Assembly: GCF_900100455.1 (NCBI RefSeq)
Contig: NZ_FNCV01000005.1
Coordinates: 62,001-126,000, forward strand
Source: Roseospirillum parvum
GTDB taxonomy: Bacteria; Pseudomonadota; Alphaproteobacteria; Rhodospirillales; Rhodospirillaceae
Direction of reading: 5' to 3'
Length of the DNA stretch: 64,000 nt
Shown: positions 54,578-64,000 of the stretch, piece after piece
Numbering within the stretch: the first letter of the stretch is position 1
Layout: every line of letters starts with the position of its first letter
Made by a program: the position numbers and the translations under genes
Notes under the pieces: generated by a model
The model's input: only the letters and a program-made list of their open reading frames with translations
The model's database searches: none
Told to the model about the DNA's origin: nothing

Positions 54578-54755
54578 CAAGGGGGCGCTCCCCCTTGACC
54601 CCCGCCGGGGGGACCAGGGGCCCCCCCGGACCCCCGCCGTGACTTAAAACCCCACCCAGGGGGGCAAGCCCCCTGGGTGGGGTTTTGATTCATGGTGGGG
54701 TCTGGGGAGGCCTCCCGGCCTCCCCAGCGGGGATCAAAGGGGCAGCGCCCCTTTG
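54578..54755. repeat. Long structured palindromic intergenic element, copy III
   Basis: Same layout as the copy at 51241-51422, but here between two genes of the same strand (lpd end and cobH start). Outer hairpin CAAGGGGGCGCTCCCCCTTG, then a core stem of 18 perfect base pairs (54646-54663 with 54669-54686, the same loop GCAAG), then GGGGAGGCCT...AGGCCTCC-type arms and CAAAGGGG/CCCCTTTG. The stem sequence differs from copy II in several places while every pair is kept. It should end the TCA operon transcript. Confidence 0.8.
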
Positions 54756-54772
54756 CCGTGCCCGCTCCAGGC

Positions 54773-56173
54773 TCAGAGGTTGATGGTGCGGCCGTGGATG
54801 GCCAGGGCGGCTTCCTTCAGGCTTTCGCCCAGGGCCGGGTGGCTGTGGCAGGTGCGGGCCAGGTCCTCGGCCGAGGCGGAGAACTCCATGGCGGTGACCA
54901 CTTCCTGGAGCAGGTCGCCGGCTTCCGGGCCGATGATGTGGGCACCCAGCAGGCGGTCCGTCTCGGCGTCGGCGAGCAGCTTGACGAAGCCGTCGGCATC
55001 GCCGTTGCAGCGGGCCCGGCTGTTGGCGGCGAACGGCACCTTGCCGGCCTTGTAGGCGATCCCGGCCTTTTTCAGCATTTCCTCGGTCTGGCCGACGGCG
55101 GCGATCTCCGGGTGGGTGTAGACCACCGAGGGGATCACCTCGTAGTTCACGTGGCCGGCCTGCCCGGCCAGTTGCTCGGCCAGGGCGACCCCTTCCTCTT
55201 CCGCCTTGTGGGCCAGCATCATGCCGCCGATGACGTCGCCGATGGCGTGGATGCCAGGGGTCGCGGTGGCGAAGTGGTCGTCAACCTGGATGAAGCCGCG
55301 CTCGTCGGTCTTGACCCCGGCGGTGGCCAGATCGAGCCCCTCGGTGACCGGGCGCCGGCCGATGGCGACCAGCACCTTGTCGGCGGTGATGGTTTCCGCC
55401 TCGCCGCCGGCCGAGGGCTCGACGGTCAGCTCGGCCTTGCCCTTCTTCACCTTGGCGCCGGTCACCTTGTGGCCCAGGCGGAAGGTCAGGCCCTGGCGGG
55501 CGAGCAGGCGCTGGGCCTGCTTCCTGACCTCGCCGTCCATGAACGGCAGCACGTGGTCGAGGTATTCGATCACCGTCACCTCGGCCCCCAGGCGGGCCCA
55601 CACCGAGCCCAGCTCAAGGCCGATGACCCCGGCGCCGATCACCACCAGATGCCCCGGCACCTTGTCGAAGGCCAGCGCCCCGGTGGAGGAGACGATGGTC
55701 TTTTCGTCGATCTCCACCCCCGGCAACGGGGTCACCTCCGAGCCGGTGGCGATGACGATGTGCTTGGCCTCGAGCTGGTGCGACTCGCCCTCCTCGGGCG
55801 TCACCTCGACCCGGCCGCCGCCCAGCAGCCGGCCGCTGCCGGCGATGCGCTCGACCTTGTTCTTCTTGAACAACTGGTCGATGCCCTTGGTCAGGCCGTC
55901 GACCACCTTGTCCTTGCGCGCCATCATGGCGGCCAGATCGAGCTTGGGCGCGCCCAGGTCGATGCCGTGCTCGGCCATCCCGTGGCCCGCCATGTGGTAG
56001 AGGTGCGAGGACTGCAGCAGCGCCTTGGACGGAATGCAGCCGACGTTGAGGCAGGTGCCGCCCAGGGTCGGGCGGCGCTCCACACAGGCCACCTTGAGGC
56101 CAAGCTGGGCCGCCCGGATGGCGCATACGTAGCCCCCCGGGCCGCCGCCGATGATGACCAGATCGTGGGTCAT
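54773..56173 (-). CDS. lpdA: Dihydrolipoyl dehydrogenase
   Basis: 466 residues. FAD-binding VIIGGGPGGYVCAIRAAQLG, the redox disulfide in GGTCLNVGCIPSKALL, NAD-binding VIGAGVIGLELGSVW and the C-terminal His-Glu pair in CHSHPALGESLKEAA. E3 of 2-oxoglutarate dehydrogenase; last gene of the mdh-suc operon, 28 bases behind sucB. Confidence 0.97.
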   Translation of the reverse strand: MTHDLVIIGGGPGGYVCAIRAAQLGLKVACVERRPTLGGTCLNVGCIPSKALLQSSHLYHMAGHGMAEHGIDLGAPKLDLAAMMARKDKVVDGLTKGIDQLFKKNKVERIAGSGRLLGGGRVEVTPEEGESHQLEAKHIVIATGSEVTPLPGVEIDEKTIVSSTGALAFDKVPGHLVVIGAGVIGLELGSVWARLGAEVTVIEYLDHVLPFMDGEVRKQAQRLLARQGLTFRLGHKVTGAKVKKGKAELTVEPSAGGEAETITADKVLVAIGRRPVTEGLDLATAGVKTDERGFIQVDDHFATATPGIHAIGDVIGGMMLAHKAEEEGVALAEQLAGQAGHVNYEVIPSVVYTHPEIAAVGQTEEMLKKAGIAYKAGKVPFAANSRARCNGDADGFVKLLADAETDRLLGAHIIGPEAGDLLQEVVTAMEFSASAEDLARTCHSHPALGESLKEAALAIHGRTINL

Positions 56174-56201
56174 GGATCGCGAACTCCTTTGGGGTCTGTG
56201 T

Positions 56202-57464
56202 TCAGACGCCGATCATCAGACGGGCCGGGTCCTCGATGGCTTCCTTGATGCGGACCAGGAAGGTCACCGCCTCCTTGCCGTCGACGATGCGGTGGTCGTA
56301 GCTCAAGGCCAGATACATCATCGGCCGGGCCTCGATGGCGCCGTTCGGCATGACCATCGGGCGCTGCTGCACCTTGTGCATGCCGAGAATGCCCGACTGC
56401 GGCGGGTTGAGGATGGGCGTGCTCATCAGTGAGCCGTAGACCCCGCCGTTGGAGATGGTGAAGGTGCCGCCGGTCATTTCCTCGATCGACAGGCGCCCCT
56501 CGCGGGCCTTCCTGCCGAACTCGGCGATCTCGGCCTCAAGCTCGGCATAGCTTTTCATGTCGGCGTCGCGCAGCACCGGGACCACCAGCCCCTGGGGCCC
56601 GCCGACCGCCACCGAGATGTCGTAGTGGTTCTTGTAGACGATCTCGTCGCCGTCGATCTCGGCATTCACCGCCGGGATGTCCTTCAGCGCCGCCACGGCG
56701 GCCTTGATGAAGAAGGACATGAAGCCCAGGCGCACGCCGTGCTTCTTCTCGAAGGAGTCCTTGTAACGGCCGCGCAGGTCCATCAGGGCGCCCATGTCCA
56801 CCTCGTTGAAGGTGGTCAGCATGGCGGCGGTGTTCTGGGCCTCCTTCAGGCGCTCGGCGACGCGGCGCCGAAGGCGGCTCATCTTGACCCGTTCCTCGCC
56901 ACCGCGCGCCGGGCTGGCCGGGGTCGGGCGGGGGGCCGGCTTTTCGGCCGCCTTGGGCGCCGATTGGGGCGCCTCGGGAGCCGGCGGGGCGCCGCCCTTC
57001 AGGTAGCGCACCACGTCTTCCTTGGTCAGCCGGCCATCCTTGCCGGTGGCCGGGATGGTCGCCGGATCGAGGCTGTTCTCCTCGACCAGCTTGCGCACCG
57101 CCGGGGCCAGCCGGCGGTCGCTGTCGGCCGGCGCGGCGGCCTTGTCCTCGGCCCGGGCGGATTTGGCGGGCTCGGATTTGGCGCCATCGTCCTTGGCCGG
57201 CGCCTTGGCGCCGGGGCTGGCCTCGGCGCCTTCCTCCAGGCGGGCGAGCAGGCTGCCCACCTCCACCTCGGCCCCTTCCTCGGCGATGATCTCGGAAAGC
57301 ACGCCGGCCACCGGGGCGGGCACCTCCACGGTCACCTTGTCGGTCTCCAGCTCGGCGATGGGCTCGTCGGCGGCCACCGCCTCGCCGGCCTGCTTGAACC
57401 ATTTGGCGACGGTCGCTTCGCTGACCGACTCGCCGAGCTGGGGAACCTTGATCTCGATCGCCAT
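56202..57464 (-). CDS. sucB: Dihydrolipoyl succinyltransferase, E2 of 2-oxoglutarate dehydrogenase
   Basis: 420 residues. Lipoyl domain 1-77 with the modified Lys43 in [14 protein letters not shown] linker rich in Ala, Lys and Asp follows, then a peripheral subunit-binding domain near 110-145 ([18 protein letters not shown]), a second Pro/Ala linker, and the catalytic domain from about 190 with [16 protein letters not shown] and active-site His in [12 protein letters not shown]. It transfers succinyl to CoA. Confidence 0.97.
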   Translation of the reverse strand: MAIEIKVPQLGESVSEATVAKWFKQAGEAVAADEPIAELETDKVTVEVPAPVAGVLSEIIAEEGAEVEVGSLLARLEEGAEASPGAKAPAKDDGAKSEPAKSARAEDKAAAPADSDRRLAPAVRKLVEENSLDPATIPATGKDGRLTKEDVVRYLKGGAPPAPEAPQSAPKAAEKPAPRPTPASPARGGEERVKMSRLRRRVAERLKEAQNTAAMLTTFNEVDMGALMDLRGRYKDSFEKKHGVRLGFMSFFIKAAVAALKDIPAVNAEIDGDEIVYKNHYDISVAVGGPQGLVVPVLRDADMKSYAELEAEIAEFGRKAREGRLSIEEMTGGTFTISNGGVYGSLMSTPILNPPQSGILGMHKVQQRPMVMPNGAIEARPMMYLALSYDHRIVDGKEAVTFLVRIKEAIEDPARLMIGV

Positions 57465-57499
57465 GGGAAAGTCCGTTCGTCCTGGGCTGGAAAAGGGGG

Positions 57500-60460
57500 C
57501 TAGTGGCCGATGCGGGCCAGCTCGGTGACCCGGTGGAAGGGCTGCGGAATCTTGTCGAGCGGCGTGGTCAGGGCGTCCCCGACCAGTTTGGCCTGCTCCG
57601 CCTGATGGGTCTTGAAGCTGCCGGTGGCCGGGCTGGCGGCGGCCCGCCGGCCGGCATAGAAGGCCTGGCGGTGCGGGTGGTTTATCTCCTCCAGCAGGTA
57701 TTGCAGGCGGCGATCGACGAAGGTCCAGTAGCCCATGTTGGCCGGCTCCTCCTGGCACCACACCACCTCGGCCTTGGGATAGGCCGAGATGAGGTTCATC
57801 AGGGTGTCCTTGGGCCACGGGTAGAACTGCTCGACCCGGATCAGGGCGACGTCGTCCAGCTCCTTGGCGCGCCGGGTTTCCAGGAGGTCGTAGTAGACCT
57901 TGCCGGTGCACAGCACGACGCGGCGCACCTTGTCCGCCTTGGTCAGGGGGTCGGCCTCGGGGATGGCGCGCTGGAAGTCGGCGTCGGTGAAGTCGGCCAG
58001 GGTCGAGACGCACAGCTTGTGGCGCAACAGCGACTTGGGCGACATCAGGATGGCCGGCTTGCGGTAGTTGCGCTTCACCTGCCGGCGCAGGAAGTGGAAG
58101 TAGTTGGCCGGCGTGGAGATGTTGCAGACCTGGATGTTGTCCTCGGCGCACAACTGAAGGAAACGCTCCGGCCGGGCCGAGGAGTGTTCCGGCCCCTGGC
58201 CCTCGTAGCCGTGGGGCAGCAGCAGCACCAGCCCCGACATGCGCAGCCACTTGCTTTCGGCGGCGCTGATGAACTGGTCGATGATGACCTGGGCGCCGTT
58301 GGCGAAGTCGCCGAACTGGGCCTCCCACATGACCAGGGCATCGGGGTCCTGCAGCGAATAGCCGTACTCGAAGCCGAGGATGGAGACCTCCGACAGCGGG
58401 CTGTCGTGGACCTCGAACACCGCCTGATCGGAACTCAGGGTGTTGAGCGGGCGGAAGCGTTCCTCGGTGGTTTGGTCGACCAGCACGGCGTGGCGCTGGC
58501 TGAAGGTGCCCCGGCCCACGTCCTGCCCGGACAGGCGCACCGGATGGCCCTCGCGCAGCAGGGTGCCCAGGGCCATCGCCTCGCCGGTCGCCCAGTCGAA
58601 GCCCTCGCCGCTGTCGAACATGGCCGCCTTGGCCTTCAACTGGCGGACGATCTTGCGGTTGAGGTCGAAGCCCTCGGGCGGCGTGGTCAACACCTTGCCG
58701 ACCCGGCGCAGGGTGTCGGCGTCGACCCGGGTCGGCTCCTGGCGGTATTCCTCCTCGCCCATGGCCGCCTTGTAGCCCTGCCACATGCCCTGCAGCCATT
58801 CGCCCCGGTTGGGCTTGTAGCTGGCGGTGGCCTTGAAGGCGGCCTCCAGCTTGTCGTGGAAGGACTGGGCCATGGCCTCGACCTCGTCTTCCGACAGGGC
58901 GCCCTCCTCGATCAGCCGGCGGGCGTAGATGTGCCGGGTGGTCGGGTGGTTGGCGATGCTTTTGTACATGATCGGCTGGGTGAAGGCCGGCTCGTCGCTT
59001 TCGTTGTGGCCCTGGCGGCGGTAGCAGACCATGTCGATGACCACGTCGGACTGGAATTCCTGGCGGAACTCGATGGCGATGCGCGCCGCGTGGACCACCG
59101 CCTCCGCGTCGTCGCCGTTGACGTGCAGGATCGGCGCCTGGATCACCTTGGCCATGTCCGAGGCATAGGTGCCGGAGCGGGCGTGGCGCGGGCTGGTGGT
59201 GAAGCCGATCTGGTTGTTGATGATGAAATGGATGGTGCCGCCGGTACGGTAGCCCAGGGTCTGCGAGAAGCCGAAACACTCGGCGACGATGCCCTGGCCG
59301 GCGAAGGCGGCGTCGCCGTGCAAAAGCAGGCCGAGCACCGAGCGGCGCTCCGGGTCGCCGATGCGCCAGCGCTCGGCTTTGGGGACGAGCTGCATCTGCT
59401 TGGCCCGCACCTTGCCCAGCACCACCGGGTCGACCACCTCGAGGTGCGACGGATTGGCGACCAGCGACAGGTGGATGGTCTTGTCGTCGAAGGTGCGGTC
59501 GGCCGAGGTGCCCAGGTGGTACTTGACGTCGCCCGAGCCCTGCACGTCGTCCGGCGAGGAGGTGTTGCCCTCGAACTCGGAGAAGATCGCCTGGAACGGC
59601 TTGTGCATGACGTTGGCCAGCATGTTCAGCCGGCCGCGGTGGGCCATGCCGATGACCACGTCGGACAGGCCCAGTTGCCCGCCGCGCTTCAGGATCTGCT
59701 CGACGGCGGCCAGCAGGGCCTCGCCGCCTTCCAGGCCGAAGCGCTTGGTGCCGGTGTACTTCCGGCCCAGGAAGGTCTCGAAATCCTCGGCCTCGATCAG
59801 CCGCTCGAGGATGGCCCGCTTGCCCTCGGGGGTGAAGTCGGTCTGGTTGCGGATGCCCTCGATGCGCTGTTGGATCCAGGCCTTCTGCTCCGGGTACTGG
59901 ATGTGCATGAACTCGACACCGATGGTGCCGCAGTAGGTGTCGCGCACCACCTCGACGATCTGCCGGAGCGGCGCCTGCTCCAGGCCCAGCACGTGGTCGA
60001 TGAAGATCTCGCGGTCGAGGTCGGCCTCGGTGAAGCCGTAGGAGCGATAGTCGAGCTCGCTGTGTTCGCCGTAGTGCTGGATGCCCAGGGGGTCCAGCTT
60101 GGCGTGCAGATGGCCGCGCACCCGGTAGGCGCGGATCATCATCAGGGCGCGGATGGAATCGAGCGTCCGCTGGCGCGCCTCCTGGGGGCTCAGGCGCTCG
60201 CCGTCGGCGGCCCGGCGGCCGCTGTCGGCCGGCCGGCTGGTCGGGCCGTCCGGATCCTCGCCGCCGACCACCTTGAGGTCGCGGCCGCGCCAACTGGGGC
60301 CGTGCAACTCGGCGCCGCCGGGCGGTTCGCCTTTCAGGTCGTCGAAGAAAGCGGCCCAGCGGTCGTCCACCGACCGGGGATCGGCCTGCCAGCGTTCATA
60401 GAGTTCGGCGATGTAGATCGCGTTGGGACCGGAGAGCAGGGAGTCGAGGGCCGCGTCCAT
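57500..60460 (-). CDS. sucA: 2-oxoglutarate dehydrogenase E1 component
   Basis: 986 residues. The N-terminus [18 protein letters not shown] is the family hallmark. Thiamine diphosphate motif region with [15 protein letters not shown] (His) and NGDDAEAV, and the C-terminal [18 protein letters not shown]-like end ([15 protein letters not shown]). It decarboxylates 2-oxoglutarate and passes succinyl to SucB. ATG 60460 follows AAAGGAC. 35 bases to sucB. Confidence 0.97.
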   Translation of the reverse strand: MDAALDSLLSGPNAIYIAELYERWQADPRSVDDRWAAFFDDLKGEPPGGAELHGPSWRGRDLKVVGGEDPDGPTSRPADSGRRAADGERLSPQEARQRTLDSIRALMMIRAYRVRGHLHAKLDPLGIQHYGEHSELDYRSYGFTEADLDREIFIDHVLGLEQAPLRQIVEVVRDTYCGTIGVEFMHIQYPEQKAWIQQRIEGIRNQTDFTPEGKRAILERLIEAEDFETFLGRKYTGTKRFGLEGGEALLAAVEQILKRGGQLGLSDVVIGMAHRGRLNMLANVMHKPFQAIFSEFEGNTSSPDDVQGSGDVKYHLGTSADRTFDDKTIHLSLVANPSHLEVVDPVVLGKVRAKQMQLVPKAERWRIGDPERRSVLGLLLHGDAAFAGQGIVAECFGFSQTLGYRTGGTIHFIINNQIGFTTSPRHARSGTYASDMAKVIQAPILHVNGDDAEAVVHAARIAIEFRQEFQSDVVIDMVCYRRQGHNESDEPAFTQPIMYKSIANHPTTRHIYARRLIEEGALSEDEVEAMAQSFHDKLEAAFKATASYKPNRGEWLQGMWQGYKAAMGEEEYRQEPTRVDADTLRRVGKVLTTPPEGFDLNRKIVRQLKAKAAMFDSGEGFDWATGEAMALGTLLREGHPVRLSGQDVGRGTFSQRHAVLVDQTTEERFRPLNTLSSDQAVFEVHDSPLSEVSILGFEYGYSLQDPDALVMWEAQFGDFANGAQVIIDQFISAAESKWLRMSGLVLLLPHGYEGQGPEHSSARPERFLQLCAEDNIQVCNISTPANYFHFLRRQVKRNYRKPAILMSPKSLLRHKLCVSTLADFTDADFQRAIPEADPLTKADKVRRVVLCTGKVYYDLLETRRAKELDDVALIRVEQFYPWPKDTLMNLISAYPKAEVVWCQEEPANMGYWTFVDRRLQYLLEEINHPHRQAFYAGRRAAASPATGSFKTHQAEQAKLVGDALTTPLDKIPQPFHRVTELARIGH

Positions 60461-60578
60461 GGTGTCCTTTGAGGTCCGAAGGCGTGGCGGGCCGGGCGCG
60501 GGCAACGCCGCCGCCGTCGCCCGGGGAGGGATCAAAATGATGTAGGGACCCCACCCCGGGTTGAAAAGGCCTGGAAAG

Positions 60579-60613
60579 GCTCCGGCTGGCGCCGCGCGCC
60601 GCCAGCCGGGAGC
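60579..60613 (-). terminator. Hairpin between sucD and sucA
   Basis: A stem of about 13 base pairs, GCTCCGGCTGGCG with CGCCAGCCGGGAGC (one bulged C), loop CCGCGCGC. On the minus strand it is followed by CTTTCC and CTTTTC. It may attenuate readthrough between sucCD and sucAB or stabilise the mRNA. Confidence 0.4.
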
Positions 60614-60620
60614 GCAACGC

Positions 60621-61493
60621 TCAGCCCAGCACCTTCTGCATGGTGCTGCCCAGGGCGGCCGGGCTGTCGGCGACCGTGATGCCGGCCGCGCGCATGGCCG
60701 CCATCTTGGCCTCGGCGGTGCCCTGACCGCCGCTGATGATGGCTCCGGCGTGGCCCATCCGCTTGCCCGGCGGGGCGGTGACCCCGGCGATGAAGCCGAC
60801 CACCGGCTTTTTCACCGGCGAGTCCTTCAGGAACTGGGCGGCCTCTTCCTCGGCGGTGCCGCCGATCTCGCCGATCATGATGATGCCGTCGGTCTCATCG
60901 TCGGCCAGGAACATCTCCAGGCAGTCGATGAAATTGGTGCCGTTGACCGGGTCGCCACCGATGCCGATGCAGGTGGTCTGCCCCAGGCCGGCGGCGGTGG
61001 TCTGGGCCACCGCCTCGTAGGTCAGGGTGCCCGAGCGGCTGACGATGCCGATGCGGCCGCGCTGGTGGATGTGGCCCGGCATGATGCCGATCTTGCACTC
61101 GCCGGGGGTGATGACGCCGGGGCAGTTGGGGCCGATCAGGCGGGTCGCCGAGCCGGCCAGGGCGCGCTTGACCTTGACCATGTCGAGCACCGGGATTCCC
61201 TCGGTGATGCACACGGCCAGCTCGATGCCGGCGTCGATGGCCTCCAGGATGGCGTCGGCGGCGAACGGCGGCGGCACGTAGATCACGGTGGCGTTGCAGC
61301 CGGTCTCGGCGCGTGCCTGGGCGACGGTGTCGAACACCGGCAGGTCAAGGTGGGTGGTGCCCCCCTTGCCCGGGGTGACGCCGCCGACCATCCGCGTGCC
61401 GTAGGCGATCGCCTGTTCGGAGTGGAAGGTCCCCTGCGAGCCGGTGAAGCCCTGGCAGATGACCCGGGTGTCCTGGTTGACGAGCACGGCCAT
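60621..61493 (-). CDS. sucD: Succinyl-CoA synthetase alpha subunit
   Basis: 290 residues. CoA-binding [38 protein letters not shown] (shortened) and the phosphorylated His248 in [16 protein letters not shown]. It makes succinate and ATP or GTP with SucC. Two bases after sucC, 160 before sucA. Confidence 0.98.
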   Translation of the reverse strand: MAVLVNQDTRVICQGFTGSQGTFHSEQAIAYGTRMVGGVTPGKGGTTHLDLPVFDTVAQARAETGCNATVIYVPPPFAADAILEAIDAGIELAVCITEGIPVLDMVKVKRALAGSATRLIGPNCPGVITPGECKIGIMPGHIHQRGRIGIVSRSGTLTYEAVAQTTAAGLGQTTCIGIGGDPVNGTNFIDCLEMFLADDETDGIIMIGEIGGTAEEEAAQFLKDSPVKKPVVGFIAGVTAPPGKRMGHAGAIISGGQGTAEAKMAAMRAAGITVADSPAALGSTMQKVLG

Positions 61494-61495
61494 GG

Positions 61496-62695
61496 TTACT
61501 GGGCCTCCTTGACGGCCTTGACCACCTTCTCGGCGGCGTCGGCGAGGTTGTCGGCGGAAATGATGGGCAGGCCGCTCTCGGCCATGATCTTCTTGCCCAG
61601 GTCGACGTTGGTGCCTTCCAGGCGGACCACCAGGGGCACGTTCAGGCTGACCTCGCGGGCCGCCGCCACGACGCCCTCGGCGATCACGTCGCAGCGCATG
61701 ATGCCGCCGAAGATGTTGACCAGGATGCCCTCCACGGAGGGGTCCGAAAGGATGATCTTGAAGGCCGTGGTCACCCGCTCGCGGGTGGCGCCGCCGCCGA
61801 CGTCGAGGAAGTTGGCCGGCTCGCCACCATACAGCTTGATGATGTCCATGGTCGCCATGGCCAGCCCGGCGCCGTTGACCATGCAGCCGATGGTGCCATC
61901 CAGCTTGATGTAGTTCAGGCTGTGGCGTTGGGCTTCCAGCTCGGCCGGGTCCTCCTCGTCCTCGTCGCGCAGCGATTCGATCTTCGGCTGGCGATAGAGG
62001 GCGTTGGAATCGAAGTTCATCTTGGCGTCGAGCGGCAGAAGGTCGCCGTCGGCGGTGACCACCAGCGGGTTGATCTCGACCATCGAGGCGTCGGTCGCCA
62101 TGAAGGCCTTGTAGAGCGACATCAGAAGCTTCACGCAGGCGCTGACCTGACCGCCCTCGAGCTTCAGGGCGAAGGCGATCTTGCGGGCGCTGTAGGGGCT
62201 CAGGCCCACCACCGGGTCGAGGCTTTCGAAGACGATCTTCTCCGGCGTCCTGGCGGCCACTTCCTCGATGTCCATGCCGCCCTCGGTCGAGGCCATGATG
62301 GTGACCCGCGAGGTGGCGCGGTCGATCAGCATCGACAGGTACAGCTCGCGGGCGATGTTGCAGCCGCTTTCCACGTAGACCCGCTTGACCTCGCGGCCCT
62401 CGGGCCCGGTCTGGTGGGTGACCAGGGTGCGGCCCAGCATGTGCTCGGTGTTCTCGCGCACCTCGTCCAGCGACTTGACGACCCGCACGCCGCCCTTGTC
62501 GCCGGCTTCCGGCTCCTTGAAGTGGCCCTTGCCGCGGCCGCCGGCGTGGATCTGGCTCTTGACGACAAAGACCGGCGTCTCAAGGCGTTCGGCGACGCGC
62601 ACCGCCTCGTCCGGCGTGTAGGCCACGCCGCCGTCGAGGACCGGCACGCCGTGGGCCTTCAACAGCTCCTTGGCCTGGTATTCATGGATGTTCAT
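61496..62695 (-). CDS. sucC: Succinyl-CoA synthetase beta subunit
   Basis: 399 residues. ATP-grasp fold: [55 protein letters not shown] (shortened), [18 protein letters not shown] and LDVGGGA. Nucleotide-binding partner of SucD. It starts 82 bases behind mdh. Confidence 0.98.
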   Translation of the reverse strand: MNIHEYQAKELLKAHGVPVLDGGVAYTPDEAVRVAERLETPVFVVKSQIHAGGRGKGHFKEPEAGDKGGVRVVKSLDEVRENTEHMLGRTLVTHQTGPEGREVKRVYVESGCNIARELYLSMLIDRATSRVTIMASTEGGMDIEEVAARTPEKIVFESLDPVVGLSPYSARKIAFALKLEGGQVSACVKLLMSLYKAFMATDASMVEINPLVVTADGDLLPLDAKMNFDSNALYRQPKIESLRDEDEEDPAELEAQRHSLNYIKLDGTIGCMVNGAGLAMATMDIIKLYGGEPANFLDVGGGATRERVTTAFKIILSDPSVEGILVNIFGGIMRCDVIAEGVVAAAREVSLNVPLVVRLEGTNVDLGKKIMAESGLPIISADNLADAAEKVVKAVKEAQ

Positions 62696-62776
62696 GTCAG
62701 GGATCCCTGGCAGACGATAGAGGAAGCCCCCCGGCCCGTCATCGGGGCCAGGGGGCTGGAGAAAGTCCGGAAGGGC

Positions 62777-63874
<1,098 letters not shown>

Positions 63875-63931
63875 TCATCCAGGCCTCAAGCATTCCTTCG
63901 CGCATCGCCGGGCGGGGGCGCCGGCGGCCTC

Positions 63932-64000
63932 TCAGCGGTGTCGGGCGATCAGGCAATAGCTCATCGGAAGCTGGGCCGTCCGCCCGTCATAGATGTCGTA
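63932..64000 (-). CDS. 3' end of a gene of unknown function (partial)
   Basis: The last 22 codons before TGA at 63932, open to the window edge, read with LPMSYCLIARHR at the end. A C-terminal strand of this kind is seen in some methyltransferases, but 22 residues are too few for a family call. It lies on the same strand as mdh with 190 bases between, in which no other gene is visible. Confidence 0.35.
   Translation of the reverse strand, partial: YDIYDGRTAQLPMSYCLIARHR

Noticed and set aside
57503-60472. A 989-codon plus-strand frame opposite sucA
   Set aside because: Exact shadow of sucA, with no homologous pattern.

Overview
The window is about 64 kb of very GC-rich chromosome with tightly packed, often overlapping genes and almost no foreign-looking DNA. 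The gene set (mdh-sucCD-sucAB-lpd operon, CobZ-type cobalamin genes, PPi-type phosphofructokinase, GlpX-type fructose bisphosphatase, many PAS histidine kinases, bacteriohemerythrin) suggests an alphaproteobacterium of the Rhodospirillales, close to purple non-sulfur or magnetospirillum-like bacteria. This is inferred from gene content, not from a marker tree. No rRNA, prophage, CRISPR array or transposase gene is visible. One tRNA (Glu, UUC) is present.

Layout. 0-0.55 kb: 3' end of a TolC/NodT-type efflux protein. 0.57-7.9 kb: a small lipoprotein, a small membrane protein and an ATP-grasp / alpha-E / transglutaminase cassette present as two divergent arms, one fused and one split. 8.1-10.3 kb: katG. 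10.8-20.1 kb: two very large orphan PAS histidine kinases flanking a broken TetR gene, dinB and an EamA transporter. 20.4-25.8 kb: a pentapeptide-repeat protein and a phosphonate-type ABC transporter (phnC-phnD-phnE-phnE). 25.8-29.9 kb: methyltransferase, an unknown protein, a degenerate sulfotransferase-like protein and a ParA/ribbon-helix-helix pair. 30.0-35.6 kb: gmk, yicC, SDR, mscS, hemerythrin and a PAS kinase with an eroded ATPase domain. 35.7-42.2 kb: tRNA-Glu, GNAT, and a tightly coupled aminotransferase-hom-glpX-recJ operon. 42.4-47.7 kb: a PP2C-type phosphatase with HAMP, a DUF2892 protein, a Crp/Fnr regulator, PPi-phosphofructokinase and a new-looking 58-residue membrane peptide. 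48.0-54.5 kb: a cobalamin block with a split CobZ, cobK, a CbiG-CobJ fusion, cobI and cobH. 54.8-63.7 kb: the TCA operon mdh-sucC-sucD-sucA-sucB-lpd, transcribed right to left. The last 69 bp hold the 3' end of another gene.

The most informative single observation is a 132-bp palindromic element inserted at a TA dinucleotide inside a TetR-family gene. Removing the element and one TA restores a continuous 220-codon reading frame. An inverted sister copy lies 21 kb away, also bounded by TA. Other repeats include long structured intergenic palindromes whose stems differ in sequence but keep perfect pairing, small REP-like hairpins behind genes, and at least seven independent 12-21 bp micro-tandem duplications. 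Biologically, the split CobZ in a cob cluster, the duplicated ATP-grasp/alpha-E cassette, the phosphonate permease with a 200-residue extra domain, and the degenerate sulfotransferase and kinase are the points most worth following up.
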